From: DASZYF01 sp035545535
GTDB lineage: Bacteria; Actinomycetota; Actinomycetes; Mycobacteriales; CAJCIY01
NCBI GenBank assembly: GCA_035545535.1
Contig: DASZYF010000123.1
Span: 1 to 44,271 of the forward strand
Length of the DNA stretch: 44,271 nucleotides
Reading direction: 5' to 3'
Part shown: positions 25,088 to 33,776 of the stretch, in pieces
Layout of the letters: each line of letters starts with the position of its first letter
Position numbering within the stretch: position 1 is the stretch's first letter
Notes under the pieces: model-generated
What the model was told of the DNA's origin: nothing
Seen by the model: only the letters and a program-made list of their open reading frames with translations
Databases searched by the model: none
Translations under genes and position numbers: made by a program

Positions 25088-26089
25088 ATGGACCTCGATC
25101 TCAGCCCCGAGCAGAGAGCGGTGCGCGCGACGTTCGCGCAGCTGTTCCAACGGTCAGCGACCGCGGAGCGCGTGCGCGCGGCCGAACCGGCGGGCTGGGA
25201 CGCCGACCTGTGGCGCGAGTACGTCGACGTCGGCGCACTGGAGATCGGGGTGGACGAGCAGGCCGGCGGTGCCGGCGGCGGCCTCGTCGAGCTGGCGCTC
25301 ATCGCCGAAGAGGCGGGGCGGACGCTGGCGCCGATCCCGTGCGCCGCGGCCGGCGTCGCGACGCGCCTGCTGGCCGCGGCGGACGCATCCGAGGCGCTGA
25401 CCCAGGTGCTCAGTGGCGAACGGCTCGTCTCGTTCGCGCCGTCGACGGCACCGCTGCCCGGCCAGCTGCTCGTCGACGGCGCGATCACCGACGCGGTCAT
25501 CGCCCTGCAAGACGACCGCCTCGCCCTCGTCGAGCGCCCCGATCGCCGCGAGGTCCGCGCGAACGTCGGCGCTTCGCCGCTGCAGTGCTGGTCAGGCACG
25601 GCCGCACACACGGTGCTCGCCACGGGCGGGAAGGCCCGGGATCTGCACGCCCACGCGGTCGATGAGCTGAGGGTGCTGCGCGCGGCGTCGCTCGTCGGGC
25701 TCGCCCACCGAGCGATCGAGCTGGGCGCCGCCTACGCCAAGGTGCGAACCGCGTTCGGCGATCCCATCGGTCGTTACCAGGCGGTCGCGCACCCCCTCGC
25801 CGACGCGCTCGTCGCGTGCGACGGCGCGCAGCTGCTCTGCTGGAAGGCGGCGTGGGCCTTGGACGCCGGCCTCGACCGCGGATCGGCTCTCGCGGGCATG
25901 GCCTTCGTGCACGCGGCGGAGACAGCGCAGAGCGCGGCCGGCCACAGCCTGCACGTGCACGGCGGGTACGGGTTCATGGAAGAGACCGACATCCAGCTCT
26001 ACTACCGCCGCGCGAAGGCGTGGACCGTCGCGCTCGCGGATCCCGCGCGCGAGCTGTTGCGCGTCGCCGACGAGCTGCTGGCCGGCTGA
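25088..26089 (+). CDS. Acyl-CoA dehydrogenase-like protein, short partner (second pair)
   Basis: 333-residue acyl-CoA dehydrogenase-like protein. N-terminal MDLDLSPEQRAVR and C-terminal VRTAFGDPIGRYQAVAHPLAD plus HVHGGYGFMEETDIQLYYRR are family features. The central beta domain is reduced and there is no YGGxSE catalytic segment. ATG 25088 has GAGGAC five bases upstream. The next dehydrogenase starts two bases after the stop. Together they mirror the pair at 15952–18062 but in reverse order (short first), suggesting a second heteromeric enzyme acting on another intermediate. Confidence 0.88.
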   Translation: MDLDLSPEQRAVRATFAQLFQRSATAERVRAAEPAGWDADLWREYVDVGALEIGVDEQAGGAGGGLVELALIAEEAGRTLAPIPCAAAGVATRLLAAADASEALTQVLSGERLVSFAPSTAPLPGQLLVDGAITDAVIALQDDRLALVERPDRREVRANVGASPLQCWSGTAAHTVLATGGKARDLHAHAVDELRVLRAASLVGLAHRAIELGAAYAKVRTAFGDPIGRYQAVAHPLADALVACDGAQLLCWKAAWALDAGLDRGSALAGMAFVHAAETAQSAAGHSLHVHGGYGFMEETDIQLYYRRAKAWTVALADPARELLRVADELLAG

Positions 26090-26090
26090 C

Positions 26091-27257
26091 GTGGACTTCT
26101 CGGAACCTGCGCACTGGCAAGAGATCCGCCGGCAGGCAGAAGACTTCGTCGCGCAGCACGTCACGCCCGACGTCATCGCCGAGGAGCGCCGGACAGGTGA
26201 CGGCGTCAACCGCGCCGTGATGCGCGAGCTCGGCCGGCGCGGATGGATCGCCCCCGCGTGGCCCGTCGAGGAAGGGGGTGCGGGACTGGACCCGTTCGAA
26301 GCGGGCGTGCTCACCGCGACGTTGCGCGCCGGAGGGGTGCCGACGACCGGTCACGGCACGACGATGCTGCCCGCGAACGCCATCCGCGCATTGGGGTCCG
26401 CGGAGCTCAAGCGGCGCGTGCTCCCCGGGGTCGCGGCGGGCGAGACGCTGATCTGCCTCGGCTACACCGAACCGGCCGGCGGTTCGGACGTCTTCGCGTG
26501 CGCGACCACCGCACGACGCGATGACGGCCGGTGGGTCATCAACGGACAGAAGATGTTCACCACGTTCGCCCATCGCGCTGACTACTGCTTCCTCCTCACC
26601 CGGTCCGTCCCGGAGTCACGAGGCGGGCAAGGCCTGACGGTGTTCCTCGTGCCGCTCCCCTCGGCCGGCGTGGAGATCCGCCCGGTTCGCACGATCGGCT
26701 TCGAGCGCACCAACCTGGTGTTCTGGACGGACGTGCACGTCGGCGACGAGTGGGTGGTGGGCGAGCCGCACGAGGGGTTGGCGGTGATGCGAGCCGCACT
26801 GCAGGCGGAGCACAGCGTCGCACCCGCGTCACGCACCGAACAGGTGTGGCTTCAGACCCGCGCCATCGCCGCCGGCCTGACCGATGACGCCGGCCGATCG
26901 TTGACCGATGATCCCCTGGTCCGGATCCGGCTGGCGCGCATGGCCCTCGACGCCGAGGTGGCGTCCCTGCTGACGATGCGAGCGGCGGTGCTCGAGGCCG
27001 CAGGAGCTGTCGCGGGGCCGGGCGCGGCGCTGTGGGGTCCGGAGAGCTACGTGCGAGCGGCCATCAACGCGCTCGACATCATCGGAAGTCGCGCCACCCT
27101 CGACTGGCCCGACGCCGACGCACCACTTGAAGGGGCGCTCGCTGCGCACTACCGGGCGGCCGTAGCGACGACCATCTACGGAGGCTCGAGCGAGGTCCTG
27201 CGCAGTCTGATCGCCGAGCAACGGCTCGGGCTTCCGCGGAGCCGGCCGAAGCAGTGA
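26091..27257 (+). CDS. Acyl-CoA dehydrogenase, catalytic partner (second pair)
   Basis: 388-residue FAD-dependent acyl-CoA dehydrogenase. Signatures: GYTEPAGGSDVFA, INGQKMFTTFAHRADY and IYGGSSEVLRSLIAEQRLGLP, with the Glu in the usual base position. The N-terminal helical domain is typical. GTG 26091 follows the short partner's stop with a one-base gap; no separate ribosome site, so coupling is likely. Probably forms a complex with the 333-residue neighbour. It ends 70 bases before the envelope operon, whose element lies in the gap. Confidence 0.9.
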   Translation: MDFSEPAHWQEIRRQAEDFVAQHVTPDVIAEERRTGDGVNRAVMRELGRRGWIAPAWPVEEGGAGLDPFEAGVLTATLRAGGVPTTGHGTTMLPANAIRALGSAELKRRVLPGVAAGETLICLGYTEPAGGSDVFACATTARRDDGRWVINGQKMFTTFAHRADYCFLLTRSVPESRGGQGLTVFLVPLPSAGVEIRPVRTIGFERTNLVFWTDVHVGDEWVVGEPHEGLAVMRAALQAEHSVAPASRTEQVWLQTRAIAAGLTDDAGRSLTDDPLVRIRLARMALDAEVASLLTMRAAVLEAAGAVAGPGAALWGPESYVRAAINALDIIGSRATLDWPDADAPLEGALAAHYRAAVATTIYGGSSEVLRSLIAEQRLGLPRSRPKQ

Positions 27258-27279
27258 GCGGCTCCTCGCTCACCCTGGA

Positions 27280-27295
27280 CATTTCTGACACTCTT
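27280..27295 (+). promoter_or_regulatory. Shared catabolic element upstream of the envelope operon
   Basis: CATTTCTGACACTCTT on the plus strand, a diverged copy of the CTATTC..TACTCTT element. CACTCT (27289–27294) as -10 gives a leader of about 27 bases to ATG 27328. Confidence 0.35.
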
Positions 27296-27327
27296 CATTA
27301 CCGTCCGGGGCGGCTGGGACTCACTTC

Positions 27328-28578
27328 ATGACGGGATCACTGATCATCAGGTCGAGACGCGCGGCCGGGGCAGCGTTGCTCCTCGCGTTCCTGACGCCGG
27401 TCGTGGGCACCGGCGCGGCCGCCCACGCCGACGACGCGTACTTCGACGCCGTCGCGTCCGCCTCCGGGGTCGATGCAACCGTCACACCGGGGAACCAGGC
27501 GCTCGGCGTGCAGGCGGAGGCCGGCGCGCTGACGGCGCAGGCGCACCTGGACGCGCTTGGCGCCTCGACGGCTTTCGCCTCGCATCCCTACCCGGGACAG
27601 GCCGTGCAGGGAGAGCTCGGCGCCAACGACCCGTTCTACGTCTACAGCTCCTACCCCGACCATGTGCACGGAGCTCAGAGCCTCCCCGTGTCGACGTTGA
27701 GCGCCAGCAGCGACGCCACGTCGTCCGAGGCCACCGCATCCGGCACCCCGGCGATCCCAGGTCTGGCCGTCGGCGCGACATCGGCCGCGTCGAAGGTCGT
27801 GCACGGCGCCGACGGGTCCGTGAGCGCGGTGTCCGACACCGACGTGCAGGGGATCGGGGTTGCGAACGTGCTGACGATCGCCGACGTGCACGCACACGCC
27901 GAGGTGAAGCGCGACGCCGCCGGGAAGATCAGCCGCACGGCGACCTTCACCTTCGGATCGGCAGCCGTCGGCGGCGTGCCGGTCGCCATCAGCAGCGACG
28001 GGGTGATCCTCGCCGGAACCACGGTTCCGCTGCCGCTCCCGGAGCAGCCGGTCGACCAGGCGTTGAGCGCGGCCGGGGTCACGATCCACGAGATCGCCGG
28101 CATCACGACCACCGACAGCGCGACCGCTCCCGCACTGGCCATCACGTTCGTCGGCGATGTGCCGGACGTCGGGCACGTCGATGCGTCCTTCCTGCTGGGA
28201 GTCGCGCACGCGGAGATCACCGGCACGCCGAGCAACGGTGCCTCCGCTGCCGCCCCCAGCCCGTCACCGCCGCCATCGACGAGACCGAGCACGGGCGGTC
28301 CGACCTCGCTGTCCCCGGGCAGCGCTGCCCCACCCGGCGAGTCGCCACGCGCGCCGGCCGTGCCCGGAACGATCGATGCCGGACCCCTCGCTTCGGAGCC
28401 GCCCGTCGTCGCCCCTCCACCGGGCAACGGTGGCGCGACCGTCCTCGTCTCGTCCGGGCGGCGGATGGCGCGGGAGCCCGTGTCCTGGATCAGCCTCTAC
28501 GTCATCGCGATCGCAGCCTGCCTGCTCGCACTCGGTGGTGGTTCGCTCGTTCGGCACCTCGGGGTGCGAGCGCGATGA
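27328..28578 (+). CDS. Secreted, C-terminally membrane-anchored protein of unknown function
   Basis: 416 residues. The Sec signal peptide is basic (SRRAAGAALLLAFL) with a likely cut after AAAHA near residue 34. A region rich in Ala, Ser, Thr, Gly and Val (about 35–300) has short alternating hydrophobic stretches, suggesting a beta-sandwich ectodomain with almost no Cys. A Pro/Ser/Thr stalk (about 305–375) leads to a transmembrane helix (WISLYVIAIAACLLALGGG) and a short Arg tail. I do not recognise a named family. It is the first gene of an operon whose five members each overlap by four bases, ending in a solute permease and binding lipoprotein, so a role in surface capture or periplasmic hand-off of the substrate is plausible but unproven. 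Confidence 0.75.
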   Translation: MTGSLIIRSRRAAGAALLLAFLTPVVGTGAAAHADDAYFDAVASASGVDATVTPGNQALGVQAEAGALTAQAHLDALGASTAFASHPYPGQAVQGELGANDPFYVYSSYPDHVHGAQSLPVSTLSASSDATSSEATASGTPAIPGLAVGATSAASKVVHGADGSVSAVSDTDVQGIGVANVLTIADVHAHAEVKRDAAGKISRTATFTFGSAAVGGVPVAISSDGVILAGTTVPLPLPEQPVDQALSAAGVTIHEIAGITTTDSATAPALAITFVGDVPDVGHVDASFLLGVAHAEITGTPSNGASAAAPSPSPPPSTRPSTGGPTSLSPGSAAPPGESPRAPAVPGTIDAGPLASEPPVVAPPPGNGGATVLVSSGRRMAREPVSWISLYVIAIAACLLALGGGSLVRHLGVRAR

Positions 28579-28982
28579 GATGGATCCACCTGGTGCGCGA
28601 GCAGTGGGACCGCACCATCGCATGGGTCGCCGCCGTCGCGGGGGCAGTCGCTCTGCTGTTGGGGTACCTGGGGATCTCGCGGACGCCCTACACCCCCGAG
28701 CAGATCCCGTACCTGGTGTCGGGCGGCGCGTTCGGGCTATTCATGCTCGGGCTGGCGGCCGTGCTCTGGATCACCGCCGACCTGCGAGACGAGTGGCGCA
28801 AGCTCGATGACCTCGATGCTCATCTCGAGGAGCTGATCGAGCTCGCGCACGACGAGGCAGCCGCCAGGGAGCGTGAAGCCGAGGCGCGGAACGCCGCCAC
28901 CGGCACCAGCCGTGCCAGGCCACCGGCAGCGTCCCGCCGAGGCGCGCAACGCTCAGCACCGTCCTCGCGCCGCCCATCGTGA
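28575..28982 (+). CDS. Small two-helix membrane protein
   Basis: 135 residues. An amphipathic basic start (MRWIHLVREQWDR) is followed by transmembrane helices at about 16–36 and 49–69, a charged, Glu-rich helix (DEWRKLDDLDAHLEELIEL) likely to form a coiled coil, and a disordered basic Ser/Arg tail. ATG 28575 overlaps the previous stop as ATGA. No family recognised. The cytoplasmic coiled coil suggests protein–protein contact, possibly with the permease or an unlinked ATPase. Confidence 0.75.
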   Translation: MRWIHLVREQWDRTIAWVAAVAGAVALLLGYLGISRTPYTPEQIPYLVSGGAFGLFMLGLAAVLWITADLRDEWRKLDDLDAHLEELIELAHDEAAAREREAEARNAATGTSRARPPAASRRGAQRSAPSSRRPS

Positions 28983-29464
28983 CGAGCCGGCCACCCGCGA
29001 CCACCAGCCATCCTGCGGAGGCGCAGTGGACGCTGGCGTCGATCATCGCGGCGACGGGCATGGGACTGGTGGGAGTCGTGCTCGTCCTCGTGGGCTACCT
29101 CGTCGCCAGCGGCACCACGCGCGAAGCCGATCAGCTCATCGGCGTCGACATCGGCTTCGGCGCGCTGCTCGTGTCCGGTGGTACTGGGGTCGCGTGGCTG
29201 ACCGCAGGCCACCGATGCCTGCGGGCCCGACAGAGACGGGTGCTGGCCAAGGTCGGAGTGCTCGATGCGCTGAAGGCGGTGGGTGCGACGGCGAGCGACC
29301 CTGTGGTCGCCACGCTTGCCGCGGAGCGCCTGGTCGCGGTCCGCGACGCGACCTACTTCCATCGTCACTCCTGCGATCTTGCGCGTGACAAGGTGGTGGT
29401 GAGCGCATCCCGACGCGAGCACGAGCAGGCGGGGCGCGTGCCGTGTGGGATCTGCGGCCCGTGA
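28979..29464 (+). CDS. Two-helix membrane protein with C-terminal His/Cys cluster
   Basis: 161 residues. Two hydrophobic helices (about 20–42 and 55–77), then a soluble segment ending in YFHRHSCDLARDK, about 15 residues, then GRVPCGIC. The H-x-x-x-x-C ... C-x-x-C pattern looks like a small metal (Zn) site and resembles the short motif in Ada-type metal-binding domains, though I would not assign that family. GTG 28979 overlaps the previous stop (GTGA) and its own stop overlaps the permease GTG. Unknown function; part of the envelope operon. Confidence 0.72.
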   Translation: MTSRPPATTSHPAEAQWTLASIIAATGMGLVGVVLVLVGYLVASGTTREADQLIGVDIGFGALLVSGGTGVAWLTAGHRCLRARQRRVLAKVGVLDALKAVGATASDPVVATLAAERLVAVRDATYFHRHSCDLARDKVVVSASRREHEQAGRVPCGICGP

Positions 29465-31500
29465 GGACCTTCGTCACGTTCCTGCTGATCGGCTTGTCCG
29501 TCGGCTCGATCTATGCGGTTGCCGCCCTCGGCCTCGTGCTCACGTTCAAGACCTCCGGCATCTTCAACTTCGCCCAAGGCGCGCTCGGCGCCGTCGGCGC
29601 CGGCATCTTCTACGAGCTGCGCACGCGTGACGGCGTGCCGTGGCCCATCGCACTCGTCCTTGCGGTCGCGGGGTGCGGCGGGCTGCTCGGCATCGTCCTC
29701 GAACGCATCGCGCGGGAGCTCGCTACCAGATCGATCGCATCGCAGATCGCCGCCACCGTGGGCGTGCTGATCTCCCTGCAAGCAGGTGTGCTGGTCATCT
29801 TCGGCACCTCACCCCTCACGTTCCCCGCGTACTTGCCCACTGCCTCCCTGCATGTCGCGGGTGTCTTCGTCGGTGCGGATCGGATCATCACCGCCGGGGT
29901 CGCCCTGGCTGTCCTCGTCACCCTCACCGTGTTCCTGCGCGGGACGCGCACGGGGCTGGCCATGAGTGCGGTCGTACGCGACCCGGAGCTGCTCGACGTC
30001 ACCGGCATCGACCCGATCGGCGTGCGGCGGCTGGCCTGGGTCCTGGGAACGTCCCTTGCGGCGTTGTCCGGTGTCCTCCTAGCGCCGAGCATCGGCTTCA
30101 ACGCGACGACGCTGACCCTCCTGGTCGTGCAGGCTTTCGGGGGCGCCGCGATCGGTTCGTTCTCGAGCCTCCCGCTCACCTACCTCGGCAGCCTCGGTCT
30201 CGGCATCGCGACCGCACTGATCCAGCGGTACACGGTGGACGTCGCGTCGCTGCGGGGACTGCCTCCAAGCCTTCCGTTCGTCATCCTGTTCATCGTCTTG
30301 TCGGCAACTCCCCGACGTCGTCTCGCGGCGTCGACGCTGGGTGCCGCCCGCTCGGTGAGCGGCACGCAGATCACCGTCACCGGCGCGGCGCGCGTCCGCC
30401 GGCGCGCAGGTCTCGCCGCGATCATCACCTTCCTGGCGATCGCACCGGCCTTCGCCGGCACGCGATTGCCGGTGTACTCGGAAGCGCTCGTCTACGTCCT
30501 GATCTTCATGGCGCTGGCCGTCCTCATCCGGCTGTCCGGACAGGTCTCGCTGTCGGTGCTGTCCTTCGCTGCGATCGGCGCGACGACGTTCAGCCACGCG
30601 CAGAACGACGCGCACCTGCCGTGGCTCCTCGCGCTCATCGTCGCCGGCATGGCGGCCGTTCCCGTGGGCGCGCTGATCGCCATCCCGGCCATCCGGTTGC
30701 CCGGCGTCTACCTCGCGCTGGCGTCGCTCGGCTTCGGCATCCTCCTCGAACAGCTCGTCTACCCGACGTCACTGATGTTCGGCGGGAAGGACCGGCTGCC
30801 CACGCGACGGCCCGCGGTCCTCGGGTTCGACACCGACCGCGGGTACTACTACCTGCTCCTCGGAGCTGCGCTCGTCGCCGCGGTCGCGGTCGTGCGCATC
30901 CAGACCACTCGGCTCGGACGCCTGCTCCGCGGGATGTCCGACTCACCGCTCGCGCTGACCACCAGCGGCCTCAGCGTCGGCGTCACCCGCCTGCTCGTCT
31001 TCGCCGCATCGTCGTTCCTCGCAGCGGTCGCGGGTGCGTTGTACGGGCCCATCACCGGCGGCGTGACCGGGGGCGTCGCGAGCCCGTTCACCGCTCTGAC
31101 CTCGCTCTCCATCCTGGCGATCCTCTTCGTCGCCGGGCGCGACGTGGTGCTCGCCTCGTTCATCGGAGCGATGTTCTTCGTGCTCCCGACCTATGCGCGG
31201 AGCGACACGTTGACGAACTACTACCCGATCGTCTTCGGCGTCCTCGTGATCGCAGCAGCGCTGCGAAGCTCCGGTCCTCGGCGACCCGTCCGGCCGGCGA
31301 TCGACCGGCCATCTCCTCACTCTCGTCTCGGTCGCGGACCGGCGAAGTCTCGGTCACAGACCAGGCCGTTGGGCGCGACCTCCCCCGCGGCCAGGACCGG
31401 CGAGCGCCCGCCACGACGATCCACCCGCTGTCGCGGCGCCGTCCGACGCCCGCTCGCCTACCCGCCCACCGATCCCACACCGCAGAAGGGCGTCTCATGA
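29461..31500 (+). CDS. Fused LivH-LivM branched-chain-amino-acid-type ABC permease
   Basis: 679-residue integral membrane protein joining two permease domains normally encoded separately. The N-terminal half (about 1–300) is LivH-like (GLSVGSIYAVAALGLVL, GIFNFAQGA, and the coupling loop VTGIDPIGVRRLAW). The C-terminal half (about 325–610) is LivM-like (LSGQVSLSVLSFAAIGA, LPGVYLALASLGFG, and the coupling loop TTSGLSVGVTRLLVF). The last 70 residues are Pro/Arg/Ser-rich and probably disordered. GTG 29461 overlaps the previous stop (GTGA). No LivG or LivF ATPase lies in the window, so the transporter must borrow ATPases. Members of this permease family move amino acids, urea, short acids and aromatic acids; the catabolic setting suggests the pathway's substrate. 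Confidence 0.92.
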   Translation: MRTFVTFLLIGLSVGSIYAVAALGLVLTFKTSGIFNFAQGALGAVGAGIFYELRTRDGVPWPIALVLAVAGCGGLLGIVLERIARELATRSIASQIAATVGVLISLQAGVLVIFGTSPLTFPAYLPTASLHVAGVFVGADRIITAGVALAVLVTLTVFLRGTRTGLAMSAVVRDPELLDVTGIDPIGVRRLAWVLGTSLAALSGVLLAPSIGFNATTLTLLVVQAFGGAAIGSFSSLPLTYLGSLGLGIATALIQRYTVDVASLRGLPPSLPFVILFIVLSATPRRRLAASTLGAARSVSGTQITVTGAARVRRRAGLAAIITFLAIAPAFAGTRLPVYSEALVYVLIFMALAVLIRLSGQVSLSVLSFAAIGATTFSHAQNDAHLPWLLALIVAGMAAVPVGALIAIPAIRLPGVYLALASLGFGILLEQLVYPTSLMFGGKDRLPTRRPAVLGFDTDRGYYYLLLGAALVAAVAVVRIQTTRLGRLLRGMSDSPLALTTSGLSVGVTRLLVFAASSFLAAVAGALYGPITGGVTGGVASPFTALTSLSILAILFVAGRDVVLASFIGAMFFVLPTYARSDTLTNYYPIVFGVLVIAAALRSSGPRRPVRPAIDRPSPHSRLGRGPAKSRSQTRPLGATSPAARTGERPPRRSTRCRGAVRRPLAYPPTDPTPQKGVS

Positions 31501-32924
31501 GTCGGAGACCACGCCGGGCGACCTGCGCGTGCGCAGTGGCAGCCGCCATCGTCACCGCCGCGGGGTGCGGCCTGCGCGTCGACCACCGGACCGTCCTCGC
31601 CGAGTACCAGGCCGGACCCGCCGAGACGACCACGGTCGCGCCGCCCGGAGCGGCGGGCCCAGGAGTGCAGCCGTCAGCCGGTGTCACCGCAGCACCCGAC
31701 ACCACGGCAGCACCCGGATCCACGCCGACCATCGCGACGGTCCCCGGCGCGCCCACGGCGTCGACGATCGGCCCGAACGTCGGCCCGAAGGGCTCCGCCT
31801 CCGCGGGGTCCCACTCGACCAGGCCGAGCTCCGCCGTCGCGACGTCAACCACTCCAGCGTCCGGTGCTCCGATCGTCATCGGCACCACCGGCTCGTACAG
31901 CGGCGTCTCGAACATCGGCATCGGCCCACGCGACACGCTGTACGTCTGGGCGAAGTGGGTCAACAGCCAGGGCGGCATCGCCGGCCACCCGGTCCAGGTC
32001 GTCGCGGAGGACAACGCTTCAGACGACAACCGTGCTCTCGCCGACGTCCAGGACCTCGTCGGCAACCACCACGCCGTGGCGATCACGATGGCGCCCGGGG
32101 CGGACATCGCCTCGTTCCTGCCCTACCTGCAGCAGAAGCAGGTCCCCGTCGCCGGCGGCTTCGCCGAGAGCGAGCGATGGTGGCAGTCACCGATCGCCTT
32201 CCCGAGCGGTTCCGCGGCAAGCGCCGTGGGGTTCGACTCAGCCATCGCGCAGGGCGCGCACAAGAAGATCATCGCCGTCCTCTACTGCGCCGAATCGGCT
32301 GTCTGCAAGGAGAACGGCGACAAGGCAGCGGCCTACGCCCCCAAGCTCGGCCTCACGGTCAAGTACGAGGCGTCCGTCTCGATCGCGACTCCGGACTTCA
32401 CGGCATCGTGCATCCAGGCCCAGTCGCGAGGAGTCGAGGCCCTCATCGTGTTCGCAGACGCCGCAACCGTCACGCGGCTCGCGAACAACTGCGACAACCA
32501 GGGCTATCACCCCACGTACGCCGCGCTGGGGGACGACACCCTCGCGGCCCAGCCGTCGTTGCAAGGGATGGTCAGCGCCAGCGACACCTTCGCGTGGACG
32601 GACACGTCGACACCGGCCACTGCGGCATACCAGCAGGCGATGGACGCCTACGGCCCGAAGGTCCCCCGCAACGCCGCCGGGGCGGATGCCTGGGCCGGCG
32701 CGGAGGAGATCCGCAAGGCACTCGAGGGAGCTGCCGGCCCCGTCACCGGTCAGACCGTGCTGGCGGGCCTGTGGAAGATGCGCAACGAGACCCTCGGCGG
32801 ACTCGTCCCCGGCATGACGTTCGTGAAAGGGGCGAACGCGACGCCGAACTACTGCACGCAACCGATGATCGTGCAGAACAAGAAGTGGACCGCGCAGGGA
32901 CCGCGGGTGTGCACGCCGCCGTGA
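31497..32924 (+). CDS. Lipoprotein ABC substrate-binding protein (LivK-like)
   Basis: 475-residue solute-binding lipoprotein. Signal peptide with lipobox and Cys in VTAAGCGLRV (about residue 24). A long low-complexity Thr/Pro/Ala/Ser linker (about 40–122) follows, then a periplasmic type I binding fold from PIVIGTTGSYSG with WVNSQGGIAGHPVQVV, the usual LivK-family opening. Cys pairs near AVLYCAESAVCKEN, NNCDNQ and the C-terminal NYCTQ..VCTPP suggest disulfides. ATG 31497 overlaps the permease stop (ATGA). The linker is longer than usual, which would let the domain reach well away from the membrane. A 24-base stretch at 31857–31880 recurs exactly near 39.4 kb. Confidence 0.92.
   Translation: MSRRPRRATCACAVAAAIVTAAGCGLRVDHRTVLAEYQAGPAETTTVAPPGAAGPGVQPSAGVTAAPDTTAAPGSTPTIATVPGAPTASTIGPNVGPKGSASAGSHSTRPSSAVATSTTPASGAPIVIGTTGSYSGVSNIGIGPRDTLYVWAKWVNSQGGIAGHPVQVVAEDNASDDNRALADVQDLVGNHHAVAITMAPGADIASFLPYLQQKQVPVAGGFAESERWWQSPIAFPSGSAASAVGFDSAIAQGAHKKIIAVLYCAESAVCKENGDKAAAYAPKLGLTVKYEASVSIATPDFTASCIQAQSRGVEALIVFADAATVTRLANNCDNQGYHPTYAALGDDTLAAQPSLQGMVSASDTFAWTDTSTPATAAYQQAMDAYGPKVPRNAAGADAWAGAEEIRKALEGAAGPVTGQTVLAGLWKMRNETLGGLVPGMTFVKGANATPNYCTQPMIVQNKKWTAQGPRVCTPP
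31857..31880 (+). repeat. 24-bp exact repeat, copy 1 (inside binding-protein gene)
   Basis: From gcgtccggtgctccg to gtcatc, identical to 39407–39430 in the same orientation. Here it encodes SGAPIVI at the start of the binding domain. Flanks diverge at once on both sides. Confidence 0.85.
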
Positions 32925-32933
32925 CCATGACGT

Positions 32934-33725
32934 TCAGCAGAAGTCGCTACCACCATCGACGTTGAGGTGGGCACCGGTCATGAAGCTGTTGGTCCGTGAT
33001 GCGCAGAAGGCGACGACCGCTGCGACCTCATCCGGTGCTGCGAGGCGCGCGAGGTCGACGTGCATCGACTGCGCACCCCCCAACCGGCGGAACGCATCCA
33101 CCGGGGTTAGCTCGCCGGCTCCGACGCCCAGCGCCGACTCGACCCAGCCGGTCAACATGGGCCCCGGGGCGACGGCGTTCACCAGGATCCCGTCCGCAGC
33201 CAAGGACCGAGCCAGGTTCTTGGTGATGCTCGCCAGGGCACTCTTGGCCGCCGTGTAGCTGATCAGCCCCGGCGACTGACGCTTCACCGACATCGCGGTC
33301 ACGGTCACCACACGCGCCCATGCAGCAGCGCGCAGGAGCGGGAGGGCGGCGAGCACGCACTGCGCCGGGCCGAGGGCGCCGGCCCGCATCGCCGTCGTCC
33401 AGTCCTCCGCCGCCAGGGCCTCTGCCCGGCCGGCGGTGTCGAGCCCGGGCGACACGACGAGCGCGTTGAGCTCTCCCCATCGCCGCTCGAGCTCGCCGAA
33501 CGCAGCGTCGACGTCCTCGGGCACGGCGATGTCGGCCCGGAGGCGGACCGCGTCGCGGCACCCCGCCGCCCGCAGTCGCACTTCGGCGGCTTCGAGCCCG
33601 GCGTCGTCCCGAGCGATGACGGCGACCCGCGCACCCTCGCGAGCCAGCAGCTCGGCGGTCGCCAGACCGAGACCCTTGGTGCCACCGACGACGGCGGTCG
33701 CCGCACCGTCGAAGCCGAGATCCAC
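32934..33725 (-). CDS. SDR-family oxidoreductase
   Basis: 263-residue short-chain dehydrogenase. The N-terminal cofactor motif reads VVGGTKGLGLA (GGTxGxG), the strand-4 motif is VVSPGLD in place of NNAG, catalytic Ser is near VTAMSVKRQSPG, and Tyr-Lys lie in YTAAKSAL. The C-terminus NSFMTGAHLNVDGGSDFC is typical. GTG 33725 has GGGGAGA five bases upstream; a much longer frame to 33944 runs into the divergent gene and is rejected. It is convergent with the binding-protein gene (nine-base gap) and divergent from the dehydrogenase at 33834. NAG replaced by SPG marks it as an atypical SDR. Confidence 0.88.
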   Translation of the reverse strand: MDLGFDGAATAVVGGTKGLGLATAELLAREGARVAVIARDDAGLEAAEVRLRAAGCRDAVRLRADIAVPEDVDAAFGELERRWGELNALVVSPGLDTAGRAEALAAEDWTTAMRAGALGPAQCVLAALPLLRAAAWARVVTVTAMSVKRQSPGLISYTAAKSALASITKNLARSLAADGILVNAVAPGPMLTGWVESALGVGAGELTPVDAFRRLGGAQSMHVDLARLAAPDEVAAVVAFCASRTNSFMTGAHLNVDGGSDFC

Positions 33726-33776
33726 GCCGTCTCCCCGTCCCAACCCCGACGAACCCACCAGCCGGTCCGATCGTAG

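Noticed and set aside
29640..31496. Very long plus frame (to 32924) whose first part overlaps the permease
   Set aside because: Only the part from 31497 is real (binding protein). The upstream part is an out-of-frame reading of the permease.
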